The position numbers and the translations under genes were made by a program. From Bacillus sp. SD088 (GTDB lineage Bacteria; Bacillota; Bacilli; Bacillales; Bacillaceae_C): DNA of 64,000 nt. The number at the start of each line of letters is the position of its first letter. The stretch's first letter is position 1. Below, in pieces: positions 17,591 to 26,396 of this stretch. A model generated the notes under the pieces. That model had not been told where the DNA came from and did not search any database. It worked only from the letters and a program-made list of their open reading frames with translations. Where the stretch lies: contig NZ_JADIJK010000012.1 in assembly GCF_017355205.1 (NCBI RefSeq), positions 102,200 to 166,199 of the forward strand, read 5' to 3'.

Positions 17591-17605
17591 TGTAAGCGGT
17601 TTACA
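17591..17605. promoter_or_regulatory. Palindromic operator-like site
   Basis: TGTAAGCGGTTTACA, inverted arms TGTAA/TTACA around a CG-containing centre, as in LacI/CcpA family operators but with one extra central base relative to cre. It sits about 30 bp downstream of the -10 box, where a bound repressor could block elongation. Confidence 0.35.
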
Positions 17606-17665
17606 CCTGGAGCTTATGGAATTCAAGAAATGGGTGACCATCTATTATGAAAGGAAGAGGCTAAA

Positions 17666-19084
17666 ATGATTCAATTCGGAACTGGCGGTTGGCGTGATAT
17701 TATCGGGGAAAACTTTACTTTTGATAATGTAAGGATCTTTTCGCAAGGGATTGCAAGAAAGATCATTAATGAACAGAAACAATCGCAAGGTATTGTCATT
17801 GGCTTTGATAATCGTTTTATGTCAGAGGAATATGCGAAGGCAGCGGCTGAAGTATTTGCCGCCAACCAGATTCATGTTTTGTTGTTGGCAAAGTCTGTAC
17901 CAACGCCACTTGTAACATATGTGACAAAAATGCAGAAAACAGCGGCTGGTATGACATTTACGGCTAGTCATAATTCTTATATGTACAATGGAATAAAATT
18001 TGTCGGCGAGAACGGGAGCCCTGCTACTGTTGCTGTAACAACAGAATTAGAACAGCTTATCAATCAAATACAAATAGAAGCTGTTCAAAGAGTAGATTAT
18101 GAGCTAGCCATTCATGAACAATGGATTAAACGTGTTGATTATCATCATGAATTCGTTGAGTTTATTGAGGAAAAATTGGACATGGATATTCTCAAAAAGA
18201 CAGGCTTAAACGTGATTTATGACCCGATGTATGGAACTGGTGTCACTTCTGTTTTGACTCTACTAGTGGATATCCGTAGCAACTTCAAAATGATTCATGA
18301 CCGGATTGATCCGTTATTTGGAGGGAGAGTACCTGCTCCAAGTAAAGAAACATTATGGAGAATCTCATCTATGATGCGGGAAGGCGACTTTGATATTGGA
18401 TTGGCAACAGACGGGGATGCGGATCGGATTGCTGTGATTGATAATGAAGGGAAATATATGCATCCGAATGAGATTCTCTCCATTTTATACTATTATTTTC
18501 TTGAATATAAGAAGAAGCCTGGCGCAGTCGTTCGAAATGTTTCAACTACTCATCTCTTAGATGCGATTGCAGCTCATTATGGTCAAAAATGTATCGAAAA
18601 ACCAGTAGGATTTAAATATATTGCTGAAGGGCTGCTTGAATCAGATGCTGTTATCGGCGGAGAGAGTTCAGGAGGAATTACCATTCGGGATCATCTTTTG
18701 GAGAAGGATGGGATTTTATCTGCAGGATTAATTTTAGAAATGATGGCTAATACAGGGAAAAACTTAAAAGAAATTCGTCAAGAATTAGTTGTTAAGTTTG
18801 GTGAATTTCACTACGTGGAAGACAATATGGCCTATATGGAAGGCAAGAAACAAAGGATTCTAGACTTTTTAGCGAGTGAATTTCAGCCTCAAGAGATGGC
18901 AGGTCAAGCAATAAAAGAAATAAATCAAATGGATGGATTAAAGTTAGTCTTTGAAAATGGAGATTGGCTAGGGATTCGCTTTTCGGGAACGGAGCCATTG
19001 ATTCGGTTTATGGCAGAATCAGCAGAAGAACATGTTGCAAAACTGTTGATAGAACAGATGAAAGGGTTATTACCCAACAGTTAA
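17666..19084 (+). CDS. Phosphoglucomutase/phosphomannomutase family protein
   Basis: Alpha-D-phosphohexomutase of 472 residues that interconverts hexose 1- and 6-phosphates. All four family signatures are present: the phospho-Ser loop TASHN (Ser near residue 100), the metal site DGDADR (about 249-254), the sugar loop GGESSGG (about 331) and the phosphate loop RFSGTEP near residue 437. The very N-terminal FGTGGWRDIIG is typical of the subgroup that starts directly with the active-site strand. Which sugar it uses cannot be told. It has its own promoter and a terminator, so it is monocistronic. Confidence 0.93.
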   Translation: MIQFGTGGWRDIIGENFTFDNVRIFSQGIARKIINEQKQSQGIVIGFDNRFMSEEYAKAAAEVFAANQIHVLLLAKSVPTPLVTYVTKMQKTAAGMTFTASHNSYMYNGIKFVGENGSPATVAVTTELEQLINQIQIEAVQRVDYELAIHEQWIKRVDYHHEFVEFIEEKLDMDILKKTGLNVIYDPMYGTGVTSVLTLLVDIRSNFKMIHDRIDPLFGGRVPAPSKETLWRISSMMREGDFDIGLATDGDADRIAVIDNEGKYMHPNEILSILYYYFLEYKKKPGAVVRNVSTTHLLDAIAAHYGQKCIEKPVGFKYIAEGLLESDAVIGGESSGGITIRDHLLEKDGILSAGLILEMMANTGKNLKEIRQELVVKFGEFHYVEDNMAYMEGKKQRILDFLASEFQPQEMAGQAIKEINQMDGLKLVFENGDWLGIRFSGTEPLIRFMAESAEEHVAKLLIEQMKGLLPNS

Positions 19085-19118
19085 AGATTTAATTAGATAA
19101 AGTGAATGAGACTACAAA

Positions 19119-19168
19119 AGAGACTGCCCAAAGTTGATATTTTTCGACAATCGGCAGTCTCTCTTATT
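19119..19168 (+). terminator. Rho-independent terminator
   Basis: Perfect 10-bp stem AGAGACTGCC (19119-19128) / GGCAGTCTCT (19153-19162) with a 24-nt loop, then CTTATT. The T tract is short. Confidence 0.7.
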
Positions 19169-19342
19169 AATATATTTCTCGGGAAATATGTCGATATAGT
19201 TAATAAATTCTTTCATAAAAAAACAAAAGATAAAAAAGTCGAATCATTGTGCTAGAAAGATGATACTTCGATTTTCCTTATAATATAAGGGTATAAAATA
19301 TAGCCATACTGATATAAGTTGACTAGGGCGCTTGTGTTTTTC

Positions 19343-21079
19343 TCACTTTGACATTGCGACCCAATGCCCTTTTGCTACTTCTACTAATTCAGAATTCCTT
19401 AGATTGTATTTATCCACTACGTTCTGTTCAGTCATAAGGGTTCTTTTCTTTTTGACTTCAACCTTTGGATCTGGAATGGGAATGGCTGAAAGAAGCGACT
19501 TTGTATATTCATGCTGCGGATTGCTATACAATTCCTCACTTTCAGCTAATTCAACGATTCTACCTGCATTCATAACTGCTACGCGATCACTAATATGCTT
19601 GACCATCGATAAATCATGAGCAATAAATAAATAGGTTAAACCTAGTCGGTGCTGTAAATCTTCTAATAGATCCACAACTTGAGATTGGATCGATACATCT
19701 AAAGCAGACAAAGGTTCATCACAGACAATAAATCTTGGGTCAACAGCCAATGCACGAGCAATCCCGATTCTTTGCCGTTGCCCACCAGAAAATTCATGTG
19801 GATATCGCTGAGCATGGGAAGATTCAAGCCCGACCATGTCAAGTAATTCTTCCACTTTCCGTTTTCTTTCAGTTTTGCTGTTCGTAATCTGGTGAATATC
19901 CATGGCTTCCCCAATGATATCTAATACTTTGAAACGCGGATTTAACGATGAATAAGGATCTTGAAAAATCATCTGCATATGCCGACGCATCATTTTCATT
20001 TCTTGCTTGGAAAAACGATTGATAGCCATTCCCTGATATAAGACATCTCCATCTGTCGGTTCATACAGACGTAAGATCGTTCTTCCTGTTGTCGATTTTC
20101 CCGAACCTGATTCTCCCACTAATCCTAATGTTTCTCCTGGATGGATTTGAAAGCTAATATCATCGACTGCTTTAAGCGTATTTCCCTTGCCGATGTCAAA
20201 ATATTGTTTAAGTGAGCGGACATCAAGTAAAGGTATAGATGAGTCTTTACTAGGTATGACAAGTGGTGTTCGCTTTGGTTTCTTTTTCTCATCTAATCGA
20301 GGTAGGGCATTTAAAAGCTTTTGTGTATAAGGGTGTTTAGGTGCAGCAAAGATTTCTTCTGTTGTCCCTGTTTCCACCACTTCACCTTTCTTCATAACGA
20401 CAACACGATCACACATTCCAGCAACAACGCCAAGATCGTGAGTAATTAGGATAATTGAAGTGCCAAGTCGTTTTTGGATATCTTTCATAAGGTTAAGAAT
20501 TTGCGCTTGAATGGTGACATCTAAAGCGGTTGTCGGTTCATCCGCAATTAATAAGGTAGGGCGGCAAGCAAGGGCAATCGCAATCATCACTCTTTGTCTC
20601 ATCCCTCCGGAAAATTCATGCGGATATTGTTGATAACGCATTTCACTATTTGGAATGCCAACCAATTTCAACATTTCAATCGCTTCAGCTTTCGCTTGTT
20701 TCTTTAAGAGCTTCTGATGCTTGATTAAGCTTTCCGAAATCTGCTTGCCAATTCGGATCGTCGGATTAAGGGATGTCATGGGATCTTGAAAGATCATCCC
20801 GATATCACGACCACGGATATGTTCCATTTCTTTTTCTGTTTTATTGGCTAAATTTTCTCCAAGAAAAAAGACTTCACCTTTTTTTATATGAGATGGGGGA
20901 GAGGGTAATAAGCGCATAATTGTACGGGCTGTGACACTTTTCCCACTACCTGATTCCCCAACAATTCCGACTGTTTCCCCTTTATGCACATCAAAATTAA
21001 CTCCACGAACGGCCTCAAATTCTTCTTCCCGTGAATAAAAAGAGATGTGGAGATCATTTACTTTAAGGATGGGTTTCAA
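19343..21079 (-). CDS. Fused oligopeptide ABC transporter ATPase (OppD-OppF type)
   Basis: A 578-residue cytosolic protein with two complete ABC ATPases in tandem. The first (about 1-265) is OppD/DppD-like and the second (about 285-560) OppF/DppF-like. Each has Walker A ([11 protein letters not shown] and [11 protein letters not shown]), Q-loop [21 protein letters not shown] signature [16 protein letters not shown], and Walker B with [22 protein letters not shown]. It powers the importer whose permeases and binding protein are divergently transcribed from 21216. Bacillus oligopeptide systems usually have the two ATPases as separate genes. Confidence 0.95.
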   Translation of the reverse strand: MKPILKVNDLHISFYSREEEFEAVRGVNFDVHKGETVGIVGESGSGKSVTARTIMRLLPSPPSHIKKGEVFFLGENLANKTEKEMEHIRGRDIGMIFQDPMTSLNPTIRIGKQISESLIKHQKLLKKQAKAEAIEMLKLVGIPNSEMRYQQYPHEFSGGMRQRVMIAIALACRPTLLIADEPTTALDVTIQAQILNLMKDIQKRLGTSIILITHDLGVVAGMCDRVVVMKKGEVVETGTTEEIFAAPKHPYTQKLLNALPRLDEKKKPKRTPLVIPSKDSSIPLLDVRSLKQYFDIGKGNTLKAVDDISFQIHPGETLGLVGESGSGKSTTGRTILRLYEPTDGDVLYQGMAINRFSKQEMKMMRRHMQMIFQDPYSSLNPRFKVLDIIGEAMDIHQITNSKTERKRKVEELLDMVGLESSHAQRYPHEFSGGQRQRIGIARALAVDPRFIVCDEPLSALDVSIQSQVVDLLEDLQHRLGLTYLFIAHDLSMVKHISDRVAVMNAGRIVELAESEELYSNPQHEYTKSLLSAIPIPDPKVEVKKKRTLMTEQNVVDKYNLRNSELVEVAKGHWVAMSK

Positions 21080-21142
21080 ATTTTCTCACCTGCCGATATA
21101 TTTTGACATTTATTGACTTCATGATAAAATTTATCTAATTAC

Positions 21143-21171
21143 TTTACAAGTCTATTGTCGAAAAGTATACT
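21143..21171 (+). promoter_or_regulatory. Predicted SigA promoter of the permease operon
   Basis: TTTACA, 17-bp spacer, TATACT, 45 bp upstream of the TTG start at 21216, in the divergent gap between the ATPase gene and the permease genes. Confidence 0.6.
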
Positions 21172-21215
21172 ACACCTATCGGAATTGTCAATCTGAAGGA
21201 AGGAGGACATATTCT

Positions 21216-22661
21216 TTGAGTGGAGCGGACAAACATTCAAATCAACATTCACTTTTAAGTATGGTCAGTTATACATACGGCAAAATGCTGACTAGACCAG
21301 CTTATAAATTTTGGATTATATTACTAGGACTTCTTGTGCATATCCTGGTTTTTTTTATCTATTTATATAAACGGAAGCAAGATCCTTCATTACTGATAGT
21401 GAAAGAAACACAAGATAAATTGGAAGTAGCTGGTTACAAAGCGGAATTATTCGAAGAATTTAAAAATGAATATAAAAGAAAGCAGGCATTCTTTTTAAAA
21501 AAATTGAATCAAAAAGAAATGGAACAACATGCAAAAAAGTGGACTGACCAGCAATTTCAAAAGATCCTATTGGAGAAAACAATTAAGCAGTTAGAGAAGG
21601 AAGGTATAAAGAGCGTTACATTTAAGGGTACCTTTCAATCTCTTTTAAAACATCCGCTTTTTCTTCTATTAACATGTATTCCTGGAATTTTCATGTACCT
21701 TTTAATTTTCATTTACAGTAATTCCTATGTAAAATATATTTTTGAAAGATTAGTCATGAGTTTATTCGTTATCATTGGTGTAGCGGTCTTTGTATTCACA
21801 ATTCTATATATATCACCGTTCAATCCTGCCGCAAATATTTTGGGCGAAACGGCTACGAAAGAACAACTTGCCAATTTTAATCGTTTATATGGATTAGATC
21901 AGCCGTATCTTGTTCAGCTGTGGGAGGCTGTAAAAGGGATTCTCACTTTTGATTTAGGAAATTCATTTACGGGGAATGAAGATGTTGCGGCCAGTATTGC
22001 AAAAAAATTTCCAGTTACTTTTTCACTTACCATAGTTTCGTTAATCATGGCTATTGTGATTGCCATTCCGGTAGGGATTATTTCGGCAACAAAACGAAAT
22101 TCTTTCCTTGATTATTCATTTATGTTCATTGCCTTAATCGGTCTTTCCATTCCTAACTTTTGGCAAGGGCTCATCTTTATTTTGTATTTTTCCATTAAAG
22201 GACATTGGTTGCCGGCCACCTATACTCCAGGTGACATATTATCGATGATTATGCCTGTGATTGTTCTGGGAACAGCCTTAACAGCATCTGTTGCAAGAAT
22301 GACACGCTCTTCTATGCTTGAAGTTGTGAATGAAGATTATATTATCACCGCCCGATCGAAAGGTTTAAGTTATAATCGTGTTTTATGGAAACATGCGATT
22401 GGAAATGCGATTATACCGGTAATTACAGTGATTGGTTTACTTTTTGGTGGAATGCTAGGGGGAGCGGCTGTCACAGAGAAAGTGTTTAATATTAGTGGGA
22501 TTGGTAGTTATATCGTTGATAAACAATTTATCCCCGATATCCCTAGTGTAATGGGTGGCGTTGTGTATGTCGCCATTACGATTTCATTAGTGAATTTAAT
22601 TATTGATGTGTCTTATGCATTTTTTGATCCACGAATTCGTTCAAAGATGAGAAAGTACTAA
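21216..22661 (+). CDS. OppB-type ABC permease with N-terminal extension
   Basis: Inner-membrane permease of a peptide-type importer, 481 residues against about 310 for a normal OppB. The extra 170 residues hold a membrane helix (about 31-50), a charged helical segment of about 90 residues (KQAFFLKKLNQKEMEQHAKK) and another helix (about 143-165). The conserved core follows: ISPFNPAANILGETAT, FDLGNSF, IGLSIPNFWQGL and the EAA loop ARSKGLSYNRVLWKHAIGNA. The TTG start is supported by AAGGAGG 9 nt upstream. The stop is 16 bp before the next permease gene, so they form an operon. Confidence 0.93.
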   Translation: MSGADKHSNQHSLLSMVSYTYGKMLTRPAYKFWIILLGLLVHILVFFIYLYKRKQDPSLLIVKETQDKLEVAGYKAELFEEFKNEYKRKQAFFLKKLNQKEMEQHAKKWTDQQFQKILLEKTIKQLEKEGIKSVTFKGTFQSLLKHPLFLLLTCIPGIFMYLLIFIYSNSYVKYIFERLVMSLFVIIGVAVFVFTILYISPFNPAANILGETATKEQLANFNRLYGLDQPYLVQLWEAVKGILTFDLGNSFTGNEDVAASIAKKFPVTFSLTIVSLIMAIVIAIPVGIISATKRNSFLDYSFMFIALIGLSIPNFWQGLIFILYFSIKGHWLPATYTPGDILSMIMPVIVLGTALTASVARMTRSSMLEVVNEDYIITARSKGLSYNRVLWKHAIGNAIIPVITVIGLLFGGMLGGAAVTEKVFNISGIGSYIVDKQFIPDIPSVMGGVVYVAITISLVNLIIDVSYAFFDPRIRSKMRKY

Positions 22662-22677
22662 AGCAGGTGTTGAGAGG

Positions 22678-24189
22678 ATGGAAACAAATAATACGGATGT
22701 CGCAGGCTTTCAAATCAAGCATGCATTAAAATTATCATCTGAATATACACAAGCCAGTTTTACTTGGATTTTATCAGCTATATTAACCTTAATTTTCTTA
22801 TTTAATAGTCTTGACTTTTCCAATGGTACGTTAAAGTCGACTGTTTTCACTGTATTCGCTGCTTATGCGGTGTTCACGCTCATCCAAGTGGCCGTGACAC
22901 TTAAAATCAAAGCGGATCTTAAAAGAACAGGAGAAATTCGTTCAGCTACAAGAAAATGGGGCTATCTTTTATTATTGGCGATTGTAACTGGGAATGTATT
23001 TATTGTCGCATTTGCTTTTCAACTCATAAAAAGAATCAAAACAACTGAATATATTTTTGGTGCTTATATGTTTTTAACGCAAATTTTCATTATTGCCGTA
23101 TCTGCATTAAATATATTTAAACCATATGTGGCAGATTCCTTCCCAATCGCGATGTTAGTTTTGATCGGAATCGCTGTCTTCGATTTGGTTGTATTACTTT
23201 TAGTTGGGAGACAATCACAAAATGAGCAAACCCCGTCATGGATGAAGTATATAGCGATTTTATTACTTATTTCCAGTGTGACAGGAAACTTATTCGCCTT
23301 CGTCTTAGCGATTAATATCTTTGTAAAATTAAGAAATGATATCTCTAGCATTGAGAAATGGAACAGTATGTGGGGAAAAATTGTTCGTAATAATACTGCA
23401 ATGCTCGGCTTCTTCTTTATCGTTTTTGTTTTTACGATTTCCGTTTGCAGTCCCTTTACGTTTGATTATGAAATGGCTGTTGAAAATAATTATGAATCGA
23501 TTTTGCAAACACCTAGTTGGGCATATCCATTAGGAACAGATAATTTTGGCCGGGATTTATTTTCTAGAATTGTTTTTGGTGCTAGGATATCCCTTGTTGT
23601 TGGTTTGGCTTCGACTCTTATTCCTGCACTCATTGGTGGTGTACTTGGGGCAGTTTCGGGATATTACGGGGCACGGACAGATAATATTATTATGAGGTTA
23701 TTAGATATCTTGTATGCTGTTCCGGGAATATTGCTAGCGATCGCGATTATTGCAGCTTTCGGTGCTAATACAGTGAATTTGATCATTGCACTAAGTGTTG
23801 GGTCGATTCCTACTTATGCAAGAACAATGCGTGCTAATGTTTTAATGGTGGCAAACTTTGAATATGTCGATTCAGCCCGCGCATTAGGGGCAAGTGATTA
23901 TTCAATTATTTTTAAGCATATTGTCCCAAATTCTTTGGCCCCAATGATTGTAAAGGCAACCCTAACAATTGGCGGCGCTGTGATTGCTACAAGCAGCCTA
24001 AGTTTCCTTGGTCTTGGCGTAGAACCGCATATTCCCGAATGGGGAAATATTTTAAAATTGGGCAGTACGTATTTAGAAACAAATTCATATTTGGCTATTT
24101 ACCCTGGACTCGCGATCATCCTACTCGTATTATCTTTTAACTTTTTAGGGGATGCCTTAAGAGATGCCTTGGATCCGAAACTAGATTAA
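22678..24189 (+). CDS. OppC-type ABC permease with a large multi-helix N-terminal extension
   Basis: Second permease of the importer, 503 residues against about 290-310 for OppC. The C-terminal 260 residues are the standard core (HPLGTDNFGRD-like LGTDNFGRDLFSR, ILYAVPGILLAI, EAA loop ARALGASDYSIIFKHIVPNS). The first 230 residues contain about six additional helices. Within them the segments GYLLLLAIVTGNVFIVAFAF and KYIAILLLISSVTGNLFAFV are clearly similar, pointing to an internal duplication of a two- or three-helix unit. The extension has no function I recognise. The gene is 21 bp from the binding protein gene. Confidence 0.93.
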   Translation: METNNTDVAGFQIKHALKLSSEYTQASFTWILSAILTLIFLFNSLDFSNGTLKSTVFTVFAAYAVFTLIQVAVTLKIKADLKRTGEIRSATRKWGYLLLLAIVTGNVFIVAFAFQLIKRIKTTEYIFGAYMFLTQIFIIAVSALNIFKPYVADSFPIAMLVLIGIAVFDLVVLLLVGRQSQNEQTPSWMKYIAILLLISSVTGNLFAFVLAINIFVKLRNDISSIEKWNSMWGKIVRNNTAMLGFFFIVFVFTISVCSPFTFDYEMAVENNYESILQTPSWAYPLGTDNFGRDLFSRIVFGARISLVVGLASTLIPALIGGVLGAVSGYYGARTDNIIMRLLDILYAVPGILLAIAIIAAFGANTVNLIIALSVGSIPTYARTMRANVLMVANFEYVDSARALGASDYSIIFKHIVPNSLAPMIVKATLTIGGAVIATSSLSFLGLGVEPHIPEWGNILKLGSTYLETNSYLAIYPGLAIILLVLSFNFLGDALRDALDPKLD

Positions 24190-24210
24190 TTTTACAAGGA
24201 GGAAAAGAAA

Positions 24211-26019
24211 ATGAAAAGGAGCTTTCTCATAGTATTGCTTACTTTTATACTTGTAGCAGCAGGATGTGTCAATACAAAATCAGAAAACGAAAAAAAGTCA
24301 GGCGCTAAATCAAGCGGAGATCAATCAGATGTTGAAATTGAAATTCTTGGAACGAGTAGTGGGGAAGATGATATGAATATTGTCCGTGACCAACTTGTTA
24401 AAAATGGTTTTAAAGTGAAGCTTAATATCCAACCAGACTATGGCAGTTTCAAGGCACAAGAAGATGCAGGGAATTATGATGTGTCTTTATCAAGCTGGAC
24501 AACCGTCACGGGGAACCCAGATTATGCTGTTCGTTCTCTTTTTATATCGGGTGGAGACTACAGTAAACTCGATGACAAAGAAATCGATCAATTGATTGAT
24601 CAAGCGGCAGAAGAAACACCGGAAGAGTATCAGGAAACGTATAAAAAGCTTGAAGATCGCCTAGTATTTGATAAAGCTTATATCGCACCACTATATCGCT
24701 CATATAAAACGCAAGCTGTGAACAAAGATATTTTGAATCCTGATACGGTTCGCCTTTCGAAATCACGCTCTCTTGCATGGGAAGATATTGATTTTAACGA
24801 CAGTTCTAAACGAGATAGTGATCCATTAATTCTATCGCAAGTAGAGTCAACATTAACGTCCCTTGATCCTATTAAAGGAAACGACGGTTCCATTAATATG
24901 TTAAATACCAATATGTACGTTAGAATTGTTAATCTAACGGATGATGACCAAGTTACTTCAGATGGTTCATTGTCTTATAATAACAGTATTGCCGATGGTA
25001 ATTCCGAATACTATTTCATTCTCCGTGATGATATTAATTTTGCTGAAATTACGGACAAAAACCCGGAAGATACAGGTGTACGTGTTGGAGCAGAAGATGT
25101 CGTCTTCTCCTTGGATCGTGCTAAGGATAAAAATTCAGTTCCAGATCACAGAACCTATAGTTTGCATGAGCATATTAAAGATGTAGAGATTGTGACAGAT
25201 CTTTCAGAACTAGAAGATACAAAACAGGCAAATAGTGATGCAACGATTCGAGAGGCTCTAGAAGATGGCCTAGATAGCAAAATTTCCGAGCTTGTCGCAG
25301 ATAAAACAGAAGTAAATAATCAAAATGGAAAATACCAAGTTGTAAAAGTTACTACAACGGAGCCATTTCCACAAGTGCTAAATTATTTAGCACACCAATC
25401 AGCGGGAATTGTTTCGAAGGAACAAGTGGAAAGCATTAATACGTATGATGTTGGATCTTATGATCCTAATAAAGATGTCGCATACGGGGATCAAAGTACT
25501 GTCACGAAAGGTGACAATTACGACAATCACTTATATGCAAGTGGTCCATACATTCTTTCGTATAAGGATGATTATCAAGCTGTATTTTATAAGAATCCGG
25601 GCTATATGAAAGGTACAGACAACGAGCCACATATTAATGAGGTTGATGTACGCTTTATCAAAGATTCCGATAGTACATTGTCTGCTTTACGTAACGGAGA
25701 AATTTATGTGTATTATGGAGTACCTGAAACAAAGTATGATGTGGTCGAGAATGATGGTAATTTACGTCTGCAAACAATTGAAAGTAATGCTGCGACATAC
25801 CTACTTTTTAACACCGAAAACCGTGAAGTTGCAAAAAGCGAAGATTTAAGAAAAGCCGTTTTGTATTCTATTAATCAGGATGAAATCATTGATTTCTACC
25901 AAGGAAATAAAGTTAAAGCAGTCTCCACTGTTAGTCCGCTTGTTGACACAGGCAATGAATTAAAAGCAGACAGTGAAAAGGCAAAGGAATTTTTACAGAA
26001 ATATCAAGAAGGTAAGTAA
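24211..26019 (+). CDS. Peptide-type substrate-binding lipoprotein with circularly permuted SBP_bac_5 fold
   Basis: The extracellular binding component of the importer, 602 residues, lipobox VAAGC at residues 15-19. The order of family 5 segments is unusual. Residues about 42-195 resemble the C-terminal lobe of the family (NYDVSLSSW, YSKLDDKEIDQLIDQAAEET, RLVFDKAYIAPLYR). The canonical N-terminal elements follow at about 205-600: STLTSLDP, VRVGAEDVVFSLDRA, ASGPYILSYKDD, FKNPGYM-like YKNPGYM, and LRKAVLYSINQDEIIDFYQG. The chain ends at AKEFLQKYQEGK, exactly where a normal member would continue into its C-terminal lobe. I infer a circular permutation rather than a truncation. The ligand is not known. 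Confidence 0.9.
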   Translation: MKRSFLIVLLTFILVAAGCVNTKSENEKKSGAKSSGDQSDVEIEILGTSSGEDDMNIVRDQLVKNGFKVKLNIQPDYGSFKAQEDAGNYDVSLSSWTTVTGNPDYAVRSLFISGGDYSKLDDKEIDQLIDQAAEETPEEYQETYKKLEDRLVFDKAYIAPLYRSYKTQAVNKDILNPDTVRLSKSRSLAWEDIDFNDSSKRDSDPLILSQVESTLTSLDPIKGNDGSINMLNTNMYVRIVNLTDDDQVTSDGSLSYNNSIADGNSEYYFILRDDINFAEITDKNPEDTGVRVGAEDVVFSLDRAKDKNSVPDHRTYSLHEHIKDVEIVTDLSELEDTKQANSDATIREALEDGLDSKISELVADKTEVNNQNGKYQVVKVTTTEPFPQVLNYLAHQSAGIVSKEQVESINTYDVGSYDPNKDVAYGDQSTVTKGDNYDNHLYASGPYILSYKDDYQAVFYKNPGYMKGTDNEPHINEVDVRFIKDSDSTLSALRNGEIYVYYGVPETKYDVVENDGNLRLQTIESNAATYLLFNTENREVAKSEDLRKAVLYSINQDEIIDFYQGNKVKAVSTVSPLVDTGNELKADSEKAKEFLQKYQEGK

Positions 26020-26035
26020 AGTAAAGAAGCAAAAA

Positions 26036-26072
26036 GCGCACTGGACAGAACCACAATTCCAGTGTGCTTTTT
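26036..26072 (+). terminator. Rho-independent terminator
   Basis: Stem GCGCACTGGA (26036-26045) / TCCAGTGTGC (26058-26067) with one G-T pair, followed by TTTTT. It ends the importer operon. Confidence 0.88.
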
Positions 26073-26292
26073 CGTTCAAACGTCTAATTTATCCGACATG
26101 TCCAAACAACCCCATTTTGATCTTAAAGATGCCCATAACCAAGCAAGGGTCCCTCATTTGTATAGTAGAAAACTCATAATTAGATCAAAGTTCCCCATAA
26201 TCATATTAAAAAACCCCATTTCTCTACAAAATACCTAATTTTCTTTTCCTTGGCTATTATCGAATGTCTTATTTTGTTGGTTTTATTTCATT

Positions 26293-26342
26293 AAACAAAA
26301 ACAAATAAAGGTATATACAAACAAAACAAAAATAATTATAAT
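26293..26342 (+). promoter_or_regulatory. Rhamnose operon promoter with A/C-rich direct repeats
   Basis: TATACA (26314-26319), 17-bp spacer, TATAAT (26337-26342) precede the aldolase gene by 54 bp. ACAAAAACAAATAAA and ACAAACAAAACAAAAA repeat before and within the spacer. DeoR-family repressors often use such direct repeats, so these may be operators for the regulator at 31644. Confidence 0.45.
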
Positions 26343-26396
26343 AGTAACAGAAGTATATAAAGTAATTTGAAAAATGGATATTTTAGGAGGGATTAA

